NCBI GenBank assembly: GCA_050084515.1
Contig: CM114271.1
Span: 11,780,001 to 11,844,000, forward strand
Direction: 5' to 3'
DNA length: 64,000 nucleotides
From: Blasia pusilla
Taxonomy: Eukaryota > Marchantiophyta > Marchantiopsida > Blasiales
Within the stretch, counting starts at the first letter, position 1. Every line of letters starts with the position of its first letter. Below are positions 11,513 to 22,389 of this stretch, one piece after another. The notes under the pieces were generated by a model. It saw only the letters and a list, made by a program, of their open reading frames with translations. It was not told where the DNA came from and ran no database searches. The position numbers were made by a program, and so were the translations under genes.

Positions 11513-13032
11513 TTGGTCATCACGGAGCTGTCGGGAGGTCTGGTTGGGGACCGTGGTGCGGACAGTGGTGGTTTCACACGGAGTGGATTTAGGTATCGGC
11601 TACCTTTTCCACTTCCGACGGTTGATGAAGAGGAGGACGAGGGTGTTCCAAACACCGAGTCTTCTACGTTGTTATCGAGTGTTGCAGCTCCATTGATTTG
11701 GGATATGGACGGTGGATATGGGGCCATGAAGGGCCCACGACGATACTTGGGTGCAGTGGGCACCATTGAGTTGGAGGACTTCATGCAGGAGTTTGATACG
11801 TGGTGTGATATGCAGATGTTGCGGAACGCCACGTTGTTTACACCCTTCTTGGCTTGGAAGGGGTTGTTTCAGCACTTCGAGGGACCACCCATGGATGATT
11901 ACCATGAGTTTAGGAAGAACCATGTTGTTGAGATTGAGGCGTGGAGACAATATTGGTCTCCAGGCTATGTGTCTATCACCCATGGTGGTATTCGTAGTAG
12001 TGCTCCTACTATGCCATCCAGCCTGACGTTGAGTGGTACGAGTACGAGCCGGAGTGGGAGTACCAGTGGAGGTACCCATGGAGGTACCAGTGGGGGTACT
12101 AGTGGAGGTACTAGTGCCCCACCATCGTTCAGCCCGGTTGCAGAGTTCTTCAAGAGGTTGAAGAAGAACTATCACGGAGTGAAGACAGAGAAGTTGAGGA
12201 GTCTTCAGGAATTTGAGCGAAAGACTGGTAAGAGTCTTCGTGAGGCATATACTCCTATGCGACGCTTGATTTGATTACCTGGGTGTGACCGAGGCTCAGC
12301 GATCGATTTTGGTATGGGATCTTGGACGGAGAGTTGCGCCGCAGGGTACGTGATGCTACTCTTATGAGTGATGATTTACCCATATTGATCCATGTGTTTG
12401 CTCTATCTGAGAAGATTGAGCTTAACATGGTGAAGAAGAGAGTGGTGACATCCGCATTCAGTAGGGATACAACTACTACTTCTCGTGTTCAGCAGCCCAC
12501 CTTATAGTCTCGTAGTAGTGGTGGTGGTAGTAGTAGTGGGAGTCATGAGGGGTACACACGACCTCAGTCAGGTCCTAGAGGGACACTTGCGCAGAGACCA
12601 TTGCCTTCATTTGCTGCCCCGCAGCAAGGACAATCATGTTGGACATGTGGAGGTGATCATGTTAGGAAGTTTTGTCCCCAAGAGGATGGGAGACGGACTT
12701 TGGAGGATGGGCCTCAGTCGGCCCCAACTCAGTGTGATCATTGCGGGAGACCAGGTCATCCTCGAGAGCGTTGCTTTGATCTTCATCCAGAGTTGAGATC
12801 AGGCCGCGGCCGTGGTGGAGTAGCTCCGAGAGGCCGAGGTGGTAGAAGTGGTAGGGGTGGTAGAGGTGGACCAGTGGTTGGAGAGCCTACGGTGGCTACC
12901 CATACCACTACGACAGAGTCAGCTATGGCTGCCAGGATTGAGCAGTTGGAGCAGAAGTTGGCTACAATGGCTCGTATCCTGCATAGATCAGGTTCGGGAG
13001 CAGGGGCTTCCCCATTCATTCTTGTTGTCTGA
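11513..13032 (+). pseudogene. TE-1 gag (capsid/nucleocapsid), frameshifted
   Basis: Gag packages element RNA into particles. The frame is open from about 11513, with the first ATG at 11705. A capsid-like region (ELEDFMQEFDTWCDMQML; FTPFLAWKGLF) is followed by a Gly/Ser/Thr-rich linker and a basic helix (AEFFKRLKKNYHGVKTEKL). Two zinc knuckles follow: CWTCGGDHVRKFC (C-x2-C-x3-H-x4-C, one residue short of the usual spacing) and CDHCGRPGHPRERC (C-x2-C-x4-H-x4-C). An RGG-rich tail comes next. A small deletion near 12272 breaks the frame, and a CAG-to-TAG change interrupts it near 12505. The region between the RGG tail and protease is about 150 bp shorter than in TE-2, with the junction at a repeated GGCTTCC. 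Confidence 0.85.
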
Positions 13033-13038
13033 GGTGCT

Positions 13039-14160
13039 TAGGACTCCATCCATGGTTCCTACGCAGCCTATTGAGCCGAAAGTGGGGACTGAGGCATCTA
13101 CATCGCGTGTAGTAGACACGGATGCAAAGATCAATGCAGATGTGCGGATGGCAACTTCAGTGTTGGGATCCCCATTATTTTCGGCCACGGAGCTGATGGC
13201 TTTAGGAGTTGACTTAGCTCATGTATTTCAGCTAGCAGTCACGTTGTGTGAACGTGGGGGTGTTACTGCTACACGTGCTAAGGTGGATGAGGGTATTTCC
13301 GTGGAGCGACCCCCTATGTCAGGTGTAGCATTGAGTACCTATGCTACTTGGCAGGCAGTAGCGGCGAAGATGGATGCATTACCAGCCCGGCCAGCCATTG
13401 ATCGTGAGAGGCTTACACCTGGTGTATGTATGTTGGACAAACGGAGTGGGATATTTCGACTGGTGAGTCCTACATGACAGGTGTATAGACCAGATAGAGT
13501 CTTGTTAGACTTTGGTGCCCAACCTTTGATGTTGGGAAAGGCGGCATGTATTGGTTTGGCTATTCGAAGGTAAGAGCTTGAGCCTTGCCCATTCTAGATT
13601 CAAACATCACTTGGAGGTGCCAATGATAGGTCTCAATTCATGACACGGGAGAAGTTCTCTGTACAGTTGAGACCAGATCATGCGATTGATAGCTCTCGGT
13701 TCGGAGTACCCGCAATGGTCACATCAGCCGAGTCGTATGATGTACTAGTTGGAGGAGCAGTATTATACCCGATGGGTTTTCAGTTGGATTATTGGACTGA
13801 GACAACGTCTTATAGACCTGGTTGGCAGTCTGGGGATGGACGTATGAGCCAAGTTCCTATGAGATTTATTTATGAGGCTCGACCAGGAGGGTCTTCCCCA
13901 ACGGTGTTAGCATCTGTGGCTGGTTTTAGTGGAGTAGTCACTTGGCTAGGAGACTTTTTGGAGGGTAATGTTTCTGCTATGGATTCTCTTGTGCACGAGG
14001 AGGTAGAGGAGGTCCCTAGTTTTGCAGCAATGGCATCCTCATCGTTGGATGTGCCACTTTGGAGTTCAGGCGGTGCACTACGGCAGGAGGCTTGGTGTGA
14101 GGCTGTTATACCTCACGAGGAAGAGGAGGCCCCACTGCGGACTCCTACTTTTGGTCTAGT
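13039..14160 (+). pseudogene. TE-1 protease and linker region
   Basis: This is an aspartic-protease-like segment, in a different frame from gag. The active-site region reads LLDFGAQPLML near 13501, where TE-4 has LLDSGGQPLML. The normal D-S/T-G motif is thus altered to D-F-G in TE-1 and TE-2. The flap/C-terminal part ESYDVLVGGAVLYPMG lies near 13726-13775. Stops occur at 13475-13477 (private), after IRR near 13571 (TAA, shared with TE-2) and near 13597 (CAG to TAG, private). A linker rich in Glu and Ser leads to the methyltransferase. Confidence 0.65.
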
Positions 14161-14162
14161 TG

Positions 14163-15408
14163 GGTTATCCCCTTTGGATACTACACCCATTGTATGGCAG
14201 TATCCGCCGGAGGGCATTTGTGTGTTAGATCTCTTTGGTGGGATTTGCACTGGTTTGGCTGCAGTGTTGCAGGTCGGTATTCCTTTGCGGAGATACGTGG
14301 ATGTGGAGCGAGATGAGACGGCCCAGAGAGTCTCATCCCGACATATTGGTCAGTTGATGCGGAGATATCCTGAGTTGTTTCCGCCATCAGCTATTCGTGG
14401 GTACCAGCGTGCTTTGCCGTCACACATTGCATTGTTGGGGGCGTAGGACCTTGAGAGGGTTGGTCCTGTGGATTTGGTGATTGCAGGATGGCCATGTCAG
14501 GGTCATACGCGTGCTGGTCGTGGTGAGGGATTACACGACCCTAGGTCTTGATTGTTTTGGGAGATATTACGGGTGTTACGACATCTTCAGGTTCATCAGG
14601 CACGTGGTCCAGCTTACATTCTGAAGAATGTTCCATTGTTGGATGACACTCGGACCCGGATGATGGCGAGTGTTCATGAGGTGCGGTCTTGGATTGGACC
14701 AGCGGTGTTGTTGGATATAGCGCGAGTTGGCTCGCGTGCACATCGTCCACGCTTGTGGTGGACAAACTTGTTGCCTAGGGAGGTTCTACGTCGAGCATAT
14801 GATGCAGTGCAGCGGGATCCTTGCCTTACAGTGGATAGTGTCTTGGATACTGGGCGACTTTCTCAGGTGGTGAGGGTTATTGATCGGTCATCCATGGTAG
14901 TGGTGAACCGTGTGGGCCAGCCTAGGATGGCACTACCCACATTTGTGAGTTTTCCATCGTTACATGCCTACAGGGAAGGTGGTCACGGGCTTGTATGGGA
15001 TTCTCATGTGCGACAGTTGATGGAGACTAACACTGATGAGAGAGAGAGCGTGCGATGGGATTTGCTACTGGTGTGAAAGTGGTTACTTCCATTTCCGAGG
15101 CTTCACGACGTCATGTGTTGGATCAGGCCATGGACCTAAATTGTTTGACTTGGATTTTGAGTCTTGGTTTGGCCGAGCAGCGTTGACTTTGGACTATGTC
15201 TGTGGGTCTTCCCCTTGTGATGAGCTCGATGGCTACCGGGATGGTAGAGGCATCGGCTGGGGGCGAGGAGAGTAGTATTTTGCATCCTTGGAGTAAATGG
15301 GACGTAATGGCTGGGCATGTGGAGTTGGTTGCTCATGCTAGTGGAGGAGTTATTTGCTCAGATGATGGTGTAGGTAAGGGTGTACCATCTTGTGAGGGGG
15401 TTGCGTAG
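14163..15408 (+). pseudogene. TE-1 C5-cytosine DNA methyltransferase domain (DNMT3/DRM-like)
   Basis: This domain would transfer methyl groups from S-adenosylmethionine to cytosine C5. The motifs run in DNMT order. Motif I is DLFGGICTGL (14228-14257), followed by YVDVERDETA. Motif IV is GWPCQGHTRAGRGEG, with the catalytic Cys codon at 14495-14497. Motif VI is ILKNVP near 14618 (ENV changed to KNV). Motif VIII is HRPRLWWTN near 14740. A C-terminal half with SISEASRRHVLDQAMDL resembles motifs IX/X. HRPRxxWTN in place of QRRxR is typical of the DNMT3/DRM branch. Breaks: TAG 14444-14446 (also in TE-2 and TE-3), TGA 14549-14551 (CGA to TGA), a 2-bp insertion in GAGAGA near 15045, and TAG at the end shared with TE-2. 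It lies between protease and RT. Confidence 0.88.
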
Positions 15409-15414
15409 TAGCCA

Positions 15415-17490
15415 ATGGCATCGTCCTCTCCCTCTAGTGTGCCAATGGAGGAGACTTGGGAGCCATTACTAGGGCCCAAGCTTACGGGAGGTGAGAAACG
15501 ACGCTTGACACAGTTCCTACGTGCTTATAGGAGTTGTTTTGCCTTTAGCATGAAGGAGTTGGGTGCTCTGGTTGGACCCGGTATACGGATTGATTTGGCT
15601 AGTGATACGCCAATCTTTTGTCGTCCCTACCAATATAGTGATATGGAGAGGGAACTGATTTAGAGTAGGACGTTTGACCTTTTGGAGGCTGGATTAGTGG
15701 AATTGTCGCATGGAGAGTATGCATCAGCCAGTGTCATGCCTGCTAAAAAGGATATGCATGGCAACTACACGGATAGGCGGATGTGTGGAGATTACCGTCC
15801 TATCAATCGGCAAACCAAGGCCGATAGGTATGCCATGCCTACACCTAAGGAGATCTTTGATGTGGTGGGACAAGAAAAGATTTTCAGTACTTTGGATCTT
15901 TGGGCAAGATACCATCAATTGCCGATTCAGGAGAGTGACAAGGCCAAGACAACATTTTGGGGTGTCAACTCTCATGGCCAGGATTGTTTGTACCAGTGGA
16001 AATTCTTACCCTTTGGGTTGAAGAATGCACATGCCGAGTTTCAGAGAGTGATGGACAGGATCCTAGCAGGGTTGGATTTTGTTCGGTGTTACATTGATGA
16101 TATCTTGGTGTTGTGTAACACGGTGGAGGAGCATCAGATACATTTGCAGATTATTTTTGAGTTGTTGAAAGCTCATGGTCTAGGTTTGCATCCAGGAAAG
16201 TGTAAGTTCTTCCATGAGGATGTTGAGTACTTGAGTCATGTGATCTATCCAGGTGGTTTGGGAGTTCAGCAAGCAAAGGTGGAGGCTATTGCACTTATTC
16301 CGCGTCCGCTAGATGTGAGTAGAGTTCGGGCATTCATGGGATTGGCGAACTACTATCGGAGGTATGTGAAGGGATTTAGTGTTATGGCAAAGCCTTTGAA
16401 CCAATTGCTGAAATTAGATCAAAAGTGGCACTGGGGAGATGATCAGGAGAGAGCTTTTGTGGAGCTCAAGGCCTTGTTGGTGGCGGCGCCTATCTTGAGG
16501 AGACCTATCAGAGGGCGCCCATTTCAGTTACACACTGATCGGAGTAGGTTGAGACTTGGAGCGGTGTTGACACAACATGATGATGAGCATATGGAGTTTG
16601 TGGTGGCCTATGCAAGTCGTTCCAATAATGTAACGGAGTCGCGCTATAGTTCATATGAGGGAGAGTGCTTGGCAGTAGTGTGGGCTATGGCACACTTTAA
16701 GTGTTACTTGTTTTGCACACCGTTTACCCTTGTTACTGATCACCAGCCGCTCAAGTGGTTGATAGAGTCTGACAAGCTTACAGGGAAGCTTGCACGGTGG
16801 GCTCTTATCTTACACGAGTATGACTTCCAGGTGGTACATAGATCTGGAGTTGCCAACCTTGATGCTGAGGGGGTTAGTAGGAACCCATGTACTAGCCAAG
16901 AGGATGCAACTGGGTCTAGATGGCATGGCGAGGTTGATGAGGAGATGGTGCCAGGTTGGCATGCATCCGCCTTTTTATGTTGGTTAGGGGTGGACTCTAG
17001 TATGGACGACCACATGACATCTTACTCTAGTCAAAGGGTAGATGGCCAACCTTCAGATCATAAGGTTGGAGATGGTGGTACAGATCAGCGTGATATTCAT
17101 GATGATGCGTTGGTGTTGGAATTCCTACGGACCAGTAGGGTGCCAAGCATAGTGAGTGCCAAGGAGCGAGACCCTGTTCTTCAATGTGCTAAGAGGTATC
17201 AATTGGAGGGAACACATATTCTCCGTGTGTGGGAGGATGGTAGAGTACGAGTAGTGCCGCATTTGGCTCAGAGAGAGCGCATTGTGCAACATGCCCATGA
17301 GGAGTTGGGACATTTTGGGGTAAAGCGTACGTATAGCTTACTCCTTGGTCAGTATTGGTGGCGTGGCATGCATACTCAAGTGCAGCAGTTGGTGTCACGT
17401 TGTATGGTTTGTGACCAGGTGAGGGCATCATTCAATGCCCCTACACCACAGTTACACCCCTTGCCTATTATGGGGTTGGATTACAGTTAG
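15415..17490 (+). pseudogene. TE-1 reverse transcriptase, RNase H and integrase N-terminus
   Basis: The frame starts with an ATG at 15415, six bases after the preceding TAG. RT shows MPAKKD, GDYRPINRQT, the gypsy-type LPFGLKNAHAEFQRVMD and the catalytic YIDD near 16090. RNase H follows, with HTDRSRLRLGAVL, SSYEGECLAVVWA, TDHQPLKWL and an Asp near VANLDAEG. The integrase zinc domain has HAHEELGHFG and CMVC (HHCC). A single TAG at 15661-15663 (CAG in TE-2) breaks the N-terminal part, and another stop ends the segment at 17488-17490. Enzymatically this would copy element RNA to DNA and start integration. It is closest to Ty3/gypsy in sequence style. Confidence 0.9.
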
Positions 17491-18538
17491 AGTGTGGACT
17501 TTTGGACCGTTACGTTGACCGTTGGTATGCGACATCATCGATATGTGTTGGTGATGGTGGAGCACTTCTCCAAGTAAATTGAGTTGGTGGCATTATCTGA
17601 CAAGGCAAGTGAGGGAACGACATATGCGTTTCTTGATAGAGTGCTTACTCATTTTGGTGCACCAGCTAAAGTGCTGACCAACCAGAGTACAGAGTTTCAG
17701 GGTGAGTTTCAGGTCTTGTGTGACAAGGCGTTGATTGATCATCGGACCACGTCTCGAGATCATCCAGAGGCGGATGGTTTGGCTGAGCGTGTGGTTCAGA
17801 CGGTAAAGAGGGCATTGCGCAAGTATGGCCTACAGAAGGGGCATCTTGGAGATTGGGATATTCAGTTGCCATGGTTAGCCATGGGATATAGGTTCAATCT
17901 CCAAGCATCCTTGGCTTCCTTCTCACCTTATTTTCTGTTATATAGTCGAGATCCAGACTTGCCAACATCAATTCGTCGGGAGTCTAGTGAGGTGGTGAAC
18001 CTTGATGACCCAAAGATGTGGATGAGAGTGTGTTTTCAACGGGCAGAGCTCTTTTGGGAGAGTTATGCCAACAACCTTTGAGAACCTTGCCATTACTCAA
18101 CACAGGGATACGTTGGGGTATGCAACCATTCAGGGTGGAGGTTATCGACCATCGATTCGTAGGTTCCATGTGGGGGACTATGTCTATTTGCAGCAGATTG
18201 CACCGACAACGTTGGATGTGTCGGCAGGCCGCACTATTTTACGAGTGGGCGAGATGTTAGCTTATGGAGTTCTCATGTTGGAGGGTTGTGATGGAGTTGT
18301 TTGGAAGGACCATGTGCGTAATTGTGCGCCATGTCATCTTCCAAATGTGGATGGTACTGTTGACCCAAGCTTAGCCATGATACGTGCTAGTTTGAGGTGC
18401 ATGTTGTGTGGATCTGCTGGTAACGCAATCCGTATATTGGTGTGTGATCGGTGTTCTAGGGGTTGGCACATGATGTGTTTGACTCCACATATGGATGTTG
18501 TTCCTATTGGAAGGTGGGCTTGTCCTCGATGTACTTAG
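17491..18538 (+). pseudogene. TE-1 integrase core, C-terminal domain and PHD finger
   Basis: The DDE core is recognisable: the second acidic site reads VLTNQSTEF (D to N; TE-4 has VLTDQGMEF) and the Glu lies in HPEADGLAERVVQTVKRAL. The first acidic site is degraded near 17497. A frameshift near 18062 moves the frame to FENLAITQHRDTLGYATI. The C-terminal barrel-like part (FHVGDYVYL; ILRVGEML) then leads to the constant link WKDHVRNCAPCHLP. The PHD finger (18395-18538) has C4HC3 spacing: CMLC, CDRC, GWHMMC, then GRWACPRC. A PHD would read histone H3 tails and could steer integration, in the place where chromoviruses carry a chromodomain. Confidence 0.88.
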
Positions 18539-18714
18539 GAGAGGTAGATGACTTGATCTTTGCGTGATATGGATTACAGATAGGCGACTAACGATGGGGC
18601 AACCTAGCAACCGGCCTTATGATTCGTGCACCCAAGAAGGTGTATAGCATGTAATAGATATATATAGGGCTACCTAGGAGTTAGAGGGACCTAACCGCCA
18701 GTTAGGGGGGCGAG
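18539..18714 (+). other. TE-1 3' UTR with polypurine tract
   Basis: This short region after the PHD stop ends in GTTAGGGGGGCGAG (18701-18714), immediately before B1. TE-2 has the same tract at 53567-53580. A purine run next to a terminal repeat is the normal primer site for plus-strand DNA, so B marks the left edge of the replicative LTR. Confidence 0.7.
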
Positions 18715-19206
18715 TTGTGGTACACTTGTGTTTGTGTATGCTCTCGTCTATATTATGTATGTATGTGACTATGGTATGTCAGCGATGTATGCTGTATGAC
18801 GATGTGGATTTGCACGACAGCAGTCATGACCATACGGATTATGTCGTAGAGTATAGTGTGCTAGTAGAGGCCATACCTTACGTAGGACCGTAGTGTCTAG
18901 GTAGAGATGCGGTTTCATACATAGGGTTAGGGGTTACTCAATGAGGGTGACTTTTCCAGTAGGGCCCGCTCTTAGGTTGGAGGATATAGTATGGAGTGCA
19001 CTCAAAGAACTGTTAGTTCTTTGAGTTGAGCCTGTTGCCTTGGGAGTTAGCCTTGGTAGTGAGTAGAGGTCTTGGTTGTGTTATGACTGTAGGTCTTTTA
19101 GTTATGGTACACTTGTGTATGTGTATGCTCTCGTCTATATTATGTATGCATGTGAGTATGGTATGTCAGCGATGTATGTTGTATGACAATGTGGATTCGC
19201 ACAACA
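18715..19206 (+). repeat. TE-1 first B1-A2-B2 terminal block
   Basis: B1 is 18715-18819 (TTGTGGTACAC...GCACGACA). A GC dinucleotide is followed by A2 at 18822-19100, whose first base is mutated and which has about 90 bp deleted. One G follows, then B2 at 19102-19206. B1 and B2 are each 105 bp. After B2 the sequence changes abruptly to a minus-strand LINE fragment. Confidence 0.85.
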
Positions 19207-20213
19207 TTCTCCCTTTCAATAAGGAGTGCTGCTCTTTGCTTGGTGGTTAGATCTGGGAAGATACGGATAGCAGAATTTTTGAGGACTACTTTACTTTGGA
19301 GGATGACCAACCTCATTTCCATCGCTGGTCCGCGTTGTGAGGGATCAAATTGTACCAACATTGGCGTTGGTCGGTCCCCTATTCCTTTCCCAAGTCTGAT
19401 CCGTGTGAAGGTGACTGTTGGTGTGACCTTGAGAGTTGTGAAGACTTTCTCTTGCAAAACTGAATTATAGTCTTCTTCCTTGGAAAAGTGTAGTCCCATG
19501 ATAACTAAATTGAGTTCTTTGGTTTTCCTATCTTGGATTTCTAGGACCCTATCTGCTTCCTCTTTTGCTACCTCTTTGGCTACCTGTGTTGCAACCTCCG
19601 TGATTTGTGTTGAGGTAGTGTGCTTGCCCAGTACTTCAGTCCAGGCTCTAAGAGGATTTGCAGGGCTATTCCTTGTTAAACAATACTCTTGCATTGCTTT
19701 CCCAAGCTCAGTGTTATCCTCTTTGAAGCAGGCATCCAAGTCCTTCTTCAATTGCATGTTTTCAGCCCTCAAAGCGATCAACTCTAATTCCAGAGTTGTC
19801 TTATGAGCCGTCCATTCGAGGAGATTTGATTCCTCGGTGGACATCCATCTACCCTGCTCTTCTTTTGATGCCTGCATCATTGTATTCCATGCCAACATCT
19901 GGTTGGCCTGAAAGCTTTCCCATTTTCCTTCTAGTTCAGAGAACCTTCTAGTCATGGATGCCACTTCCAGATATGGTATAACCTCTGTTGAATGTGTGAC
20001 AGATGCATGGAGTCATTCCTTGTCACAGTGCCTCATTTTTTTCCCGACATAGTGGCGAGAGTTTGGGGCGATCAATCTCCGTGAGCCATTTGATCTCACG
20101 GATCGTCCATTGTCTCTACTCTTCATTTGCTTGTGGGAAAGATCCTTGACACAGGTCGTGTCTTGGACCTCCTCCGGTGAGGTTTCTAACGCTGGTTGTT
20201 CTGTGGTAGTCAT
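19207..20213 (-). pseudogene. LINE ORF1-like fragment (coiled coil plus RRM-like domain)
   Basis: On the minus strand, a basic N-terminal piece (20213-20013) is followed by a frame from 19964 to the junction with TE-1. It shows a Met/Gln/Leu-rich coiled-coil segment (LELELIALRAENMQLKKDL). A domain resembling L1 ORF1p comes next: NLVIMGLHF, FTRIRLGKG, RPTPMLVQF, then DLTTKQRAALLIERENV. ORF1p binds LINE RNA. The ORF2 (endonuclease/RT) part is absent; the fragment is cut exactly at the end of B2. The two pieces are probably one ORF1 broken near 19965-20012. Assignment to LINE rests on motif style only. Confidence 0.6.
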
Positions 20214-20688
<475 letters not shown>

Positions 20689-20697
20689 TTGATGTCT

Positions 20698-20976
20698 ATG
20701 TTGGTGTGTGATCGATGTTCTAGGGGTTGGCACATGATGTGTTTGACTTCACGTATGGATGTTGTTCCTAGTGGAAGGTGGGTATGTCCTCGATGTATTT
20801 AAGAGAGGTAGATGACTTGATCTTTGCATGATATGGATTACAGATGTGCGACTAACGATGGGGCAACCTAGCACCCGACCTTCTGATTCGTGCATCCACG
20901 AAGGTGTATAGCATGTAGTAGATGTATAGGGCTACCACAGGAGTTAGAGGACCTAACCGCCGATTAGGCCTGAGAG
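20698..20976 (+). pseudogene. Second PHD-finger fragment and 3' UTR of the retroelement
   Basis: The homology to TE-1 and TE-2 restarts at TATGTTGGTGTGTGATCG, inside the PHD finger. It gives CDRC, GWHMMC and GRWVCPRC, then a stop at 20800-20802. The 3' UTR follows to 20976. Its purine tract is eroded (GGCCTGAGAG). The first CxxC pair of the PHD is missing because the fragment begins inside the finger. Confidence 0.85.
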
Positions 20977-21556
20977 TTGTGGTACACTTATGTTTGTGGA
21001 TGCTCTCGTCTATGTTATGTATGTATGTGAGTATGGTATGTCAGCGATGTATGTTGTATGACGATGTGGATTCGCACGACAGCTGTCATGACCATACGGA
21101 TTATGTCGTAGAATATAGTGTGCTAGTAGAGGCCATACCTTATGTAGGACCGTAGTGGCTAGGTAGAGATACGGTTTCATACATACGGTTGGGGGTTACT
21201 CAGTTGGGATGACTTTCCCAGTAGGGCCCGCTCTTAGGTTGGAGGATATAGTGTGGAGTGCACCCAAAGAACAGTTAGTTCTTTGAGTTGAGCCTGTTGC
21301 GTTGGGAGTTAGTCTTGGTAGTGAGTAGAGCTCTTGGCTATGGTGTTTCCCGCAAGCTTCGACCTAGATTCTCCCATCATGGAGTGGGTTTGGCTCGATT
21401 GTATGTGATTCTATACGTGTTTTATGACAGTAGCTCTTTCACGGATTTTAGTTGTGGTACACTTATGTTTGTGGATGCTCTCGTCTATGTTATGTATGTA
21501 TGTGAGTATGGTATGTCAGGGATGTATGTTGTATGACGATGTGGATTCGCACGACA
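20977..21556 (+). repeat. TE-1 second, outer B1-A2-B2 terminal block
   Basis: B1 is 20977-21081, then GC, A2 21084-21450 (367 bp), one G, and B2 21452-21556. B2 ends CGCACGACA and is followed by the CATG duplication. Segment lengths equal those in TE-2. Confidence 0.88.
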
Positions 21557-21560
21557 CATG
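21557..21560. repeat. 4-bp target site duplication of TE-1, right copy (CATG)
   Basis: It matches 9645-9648. After it the minus-strand TE-3 resumes. Confidence 0.75.
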
Positions 21561-22300
21561 ACCTACTATCCTTTGGACATCTAGGACATAGCCATTATCT
21601 CGTGGGAACTGCGGCTAGAGGGAGGGTCAGACACGACATATGTCACCCTCAAGAACAACCATCACACACCAACATGGTGTGGGCACCCCTTGCAGATCCA
21701 CACAACATACACCTCAAGCCCGCAAGTACTATTTCCAAGCTAGGATCCATTTTCGGGTCCATGTTTGGAAGATGACATGGCGCACATGATCCTTCCAAAC
21801 CATACCATATCATCCCTTCCCTCCAGCAAGAGGACTCCAATCAGTAACGCCTCATGTCTACGCAAAATCATACACCCTCCAATGACATCTCGTATCATGG
21901 GTGCCGCCTATTGTAAATACACATAATCTCTAGGATGAAACCTCCTAATCCCCTGGACGATAACCTCCTCCACGAATGATTGCGTACCTCAATGTATCCT
22001 TATGGTGAGCAACCGGTAAGTTCTCAAATGCCATGGGCATAAGTCTATGAAAAATCTCTGCCCTTTAAGAACATGCTTGCAACCACACATCCAGGTCATC
22101 AAGATCCAACACCACCGCCATGTCACTTTGAATGGTCGCTAGTAAATCCTGCTCTCTCCCATAGAACAAAATATACGTGAAAATGAGGCCAAGGATGCCA
22201 ACTGAAGCGATATTCCATAGCCAACCAAGGAAATTGTAGGTCTACTCCCTCAAGTGTACATTCTACAAGCCATACTTGCGCAACCCTCTCTTACTTATAC
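21561..22300 (-). pseudogene. TE-3 PHD finger and integrase C-terminal part
   Basis: On the minus strand the integrase end shows FYGREQDLLATI, AFENLPVAHHKDTLRYAII and DYVYLQ. The link CAPCHLPNMDPKMDP follows, then a PHD finger with CMLC and CDGC (near 21649-21740) and a decayed tail (HMSCLTLPLAAVP...WLCPRC) with stops in place of RGW. It is strongly diverged from TE-1 but domain-for-domain colinear. The upstream integrase core is missing and a hairpin stands at the break. Confidence 0.75.
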
Positions 22301-22389
22301 TTATGTCCGGTTGGCACGCATATACCTTTCTTTATTATCTGACATAGTCAACTAATAAAGAAAGGTAGATACGTGCCAACCGGACATAA
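22301..22389. repeat. Near-perfect 37-bp inverted repeat at a deletion point
   Basis: The left arm 22301-22337 starts TTATGTCCGGTTGGCACG. The right arm 22353-22389 is its reverse complement with two mismatches, around a 15-base loop. It replaces the integrase core and zinc domain between RNase H and integrase C-terminal remnants of TE-3. Confidence 0.85.

Noticed and set aside
13566-13606. A mini-intron from GTAAGA after the GIRR codons to the following CAG/TAG
   Set aside because: It would be under 40 bases, too short for plant splicing, and the alignment with TE-4 needs those codons.
18715-18819. B as a complete 105-bp LTR (TRIM-like element)
   Set aside because: Neither full copy has B at its 5' end; both begin with A directly at the target duplication.
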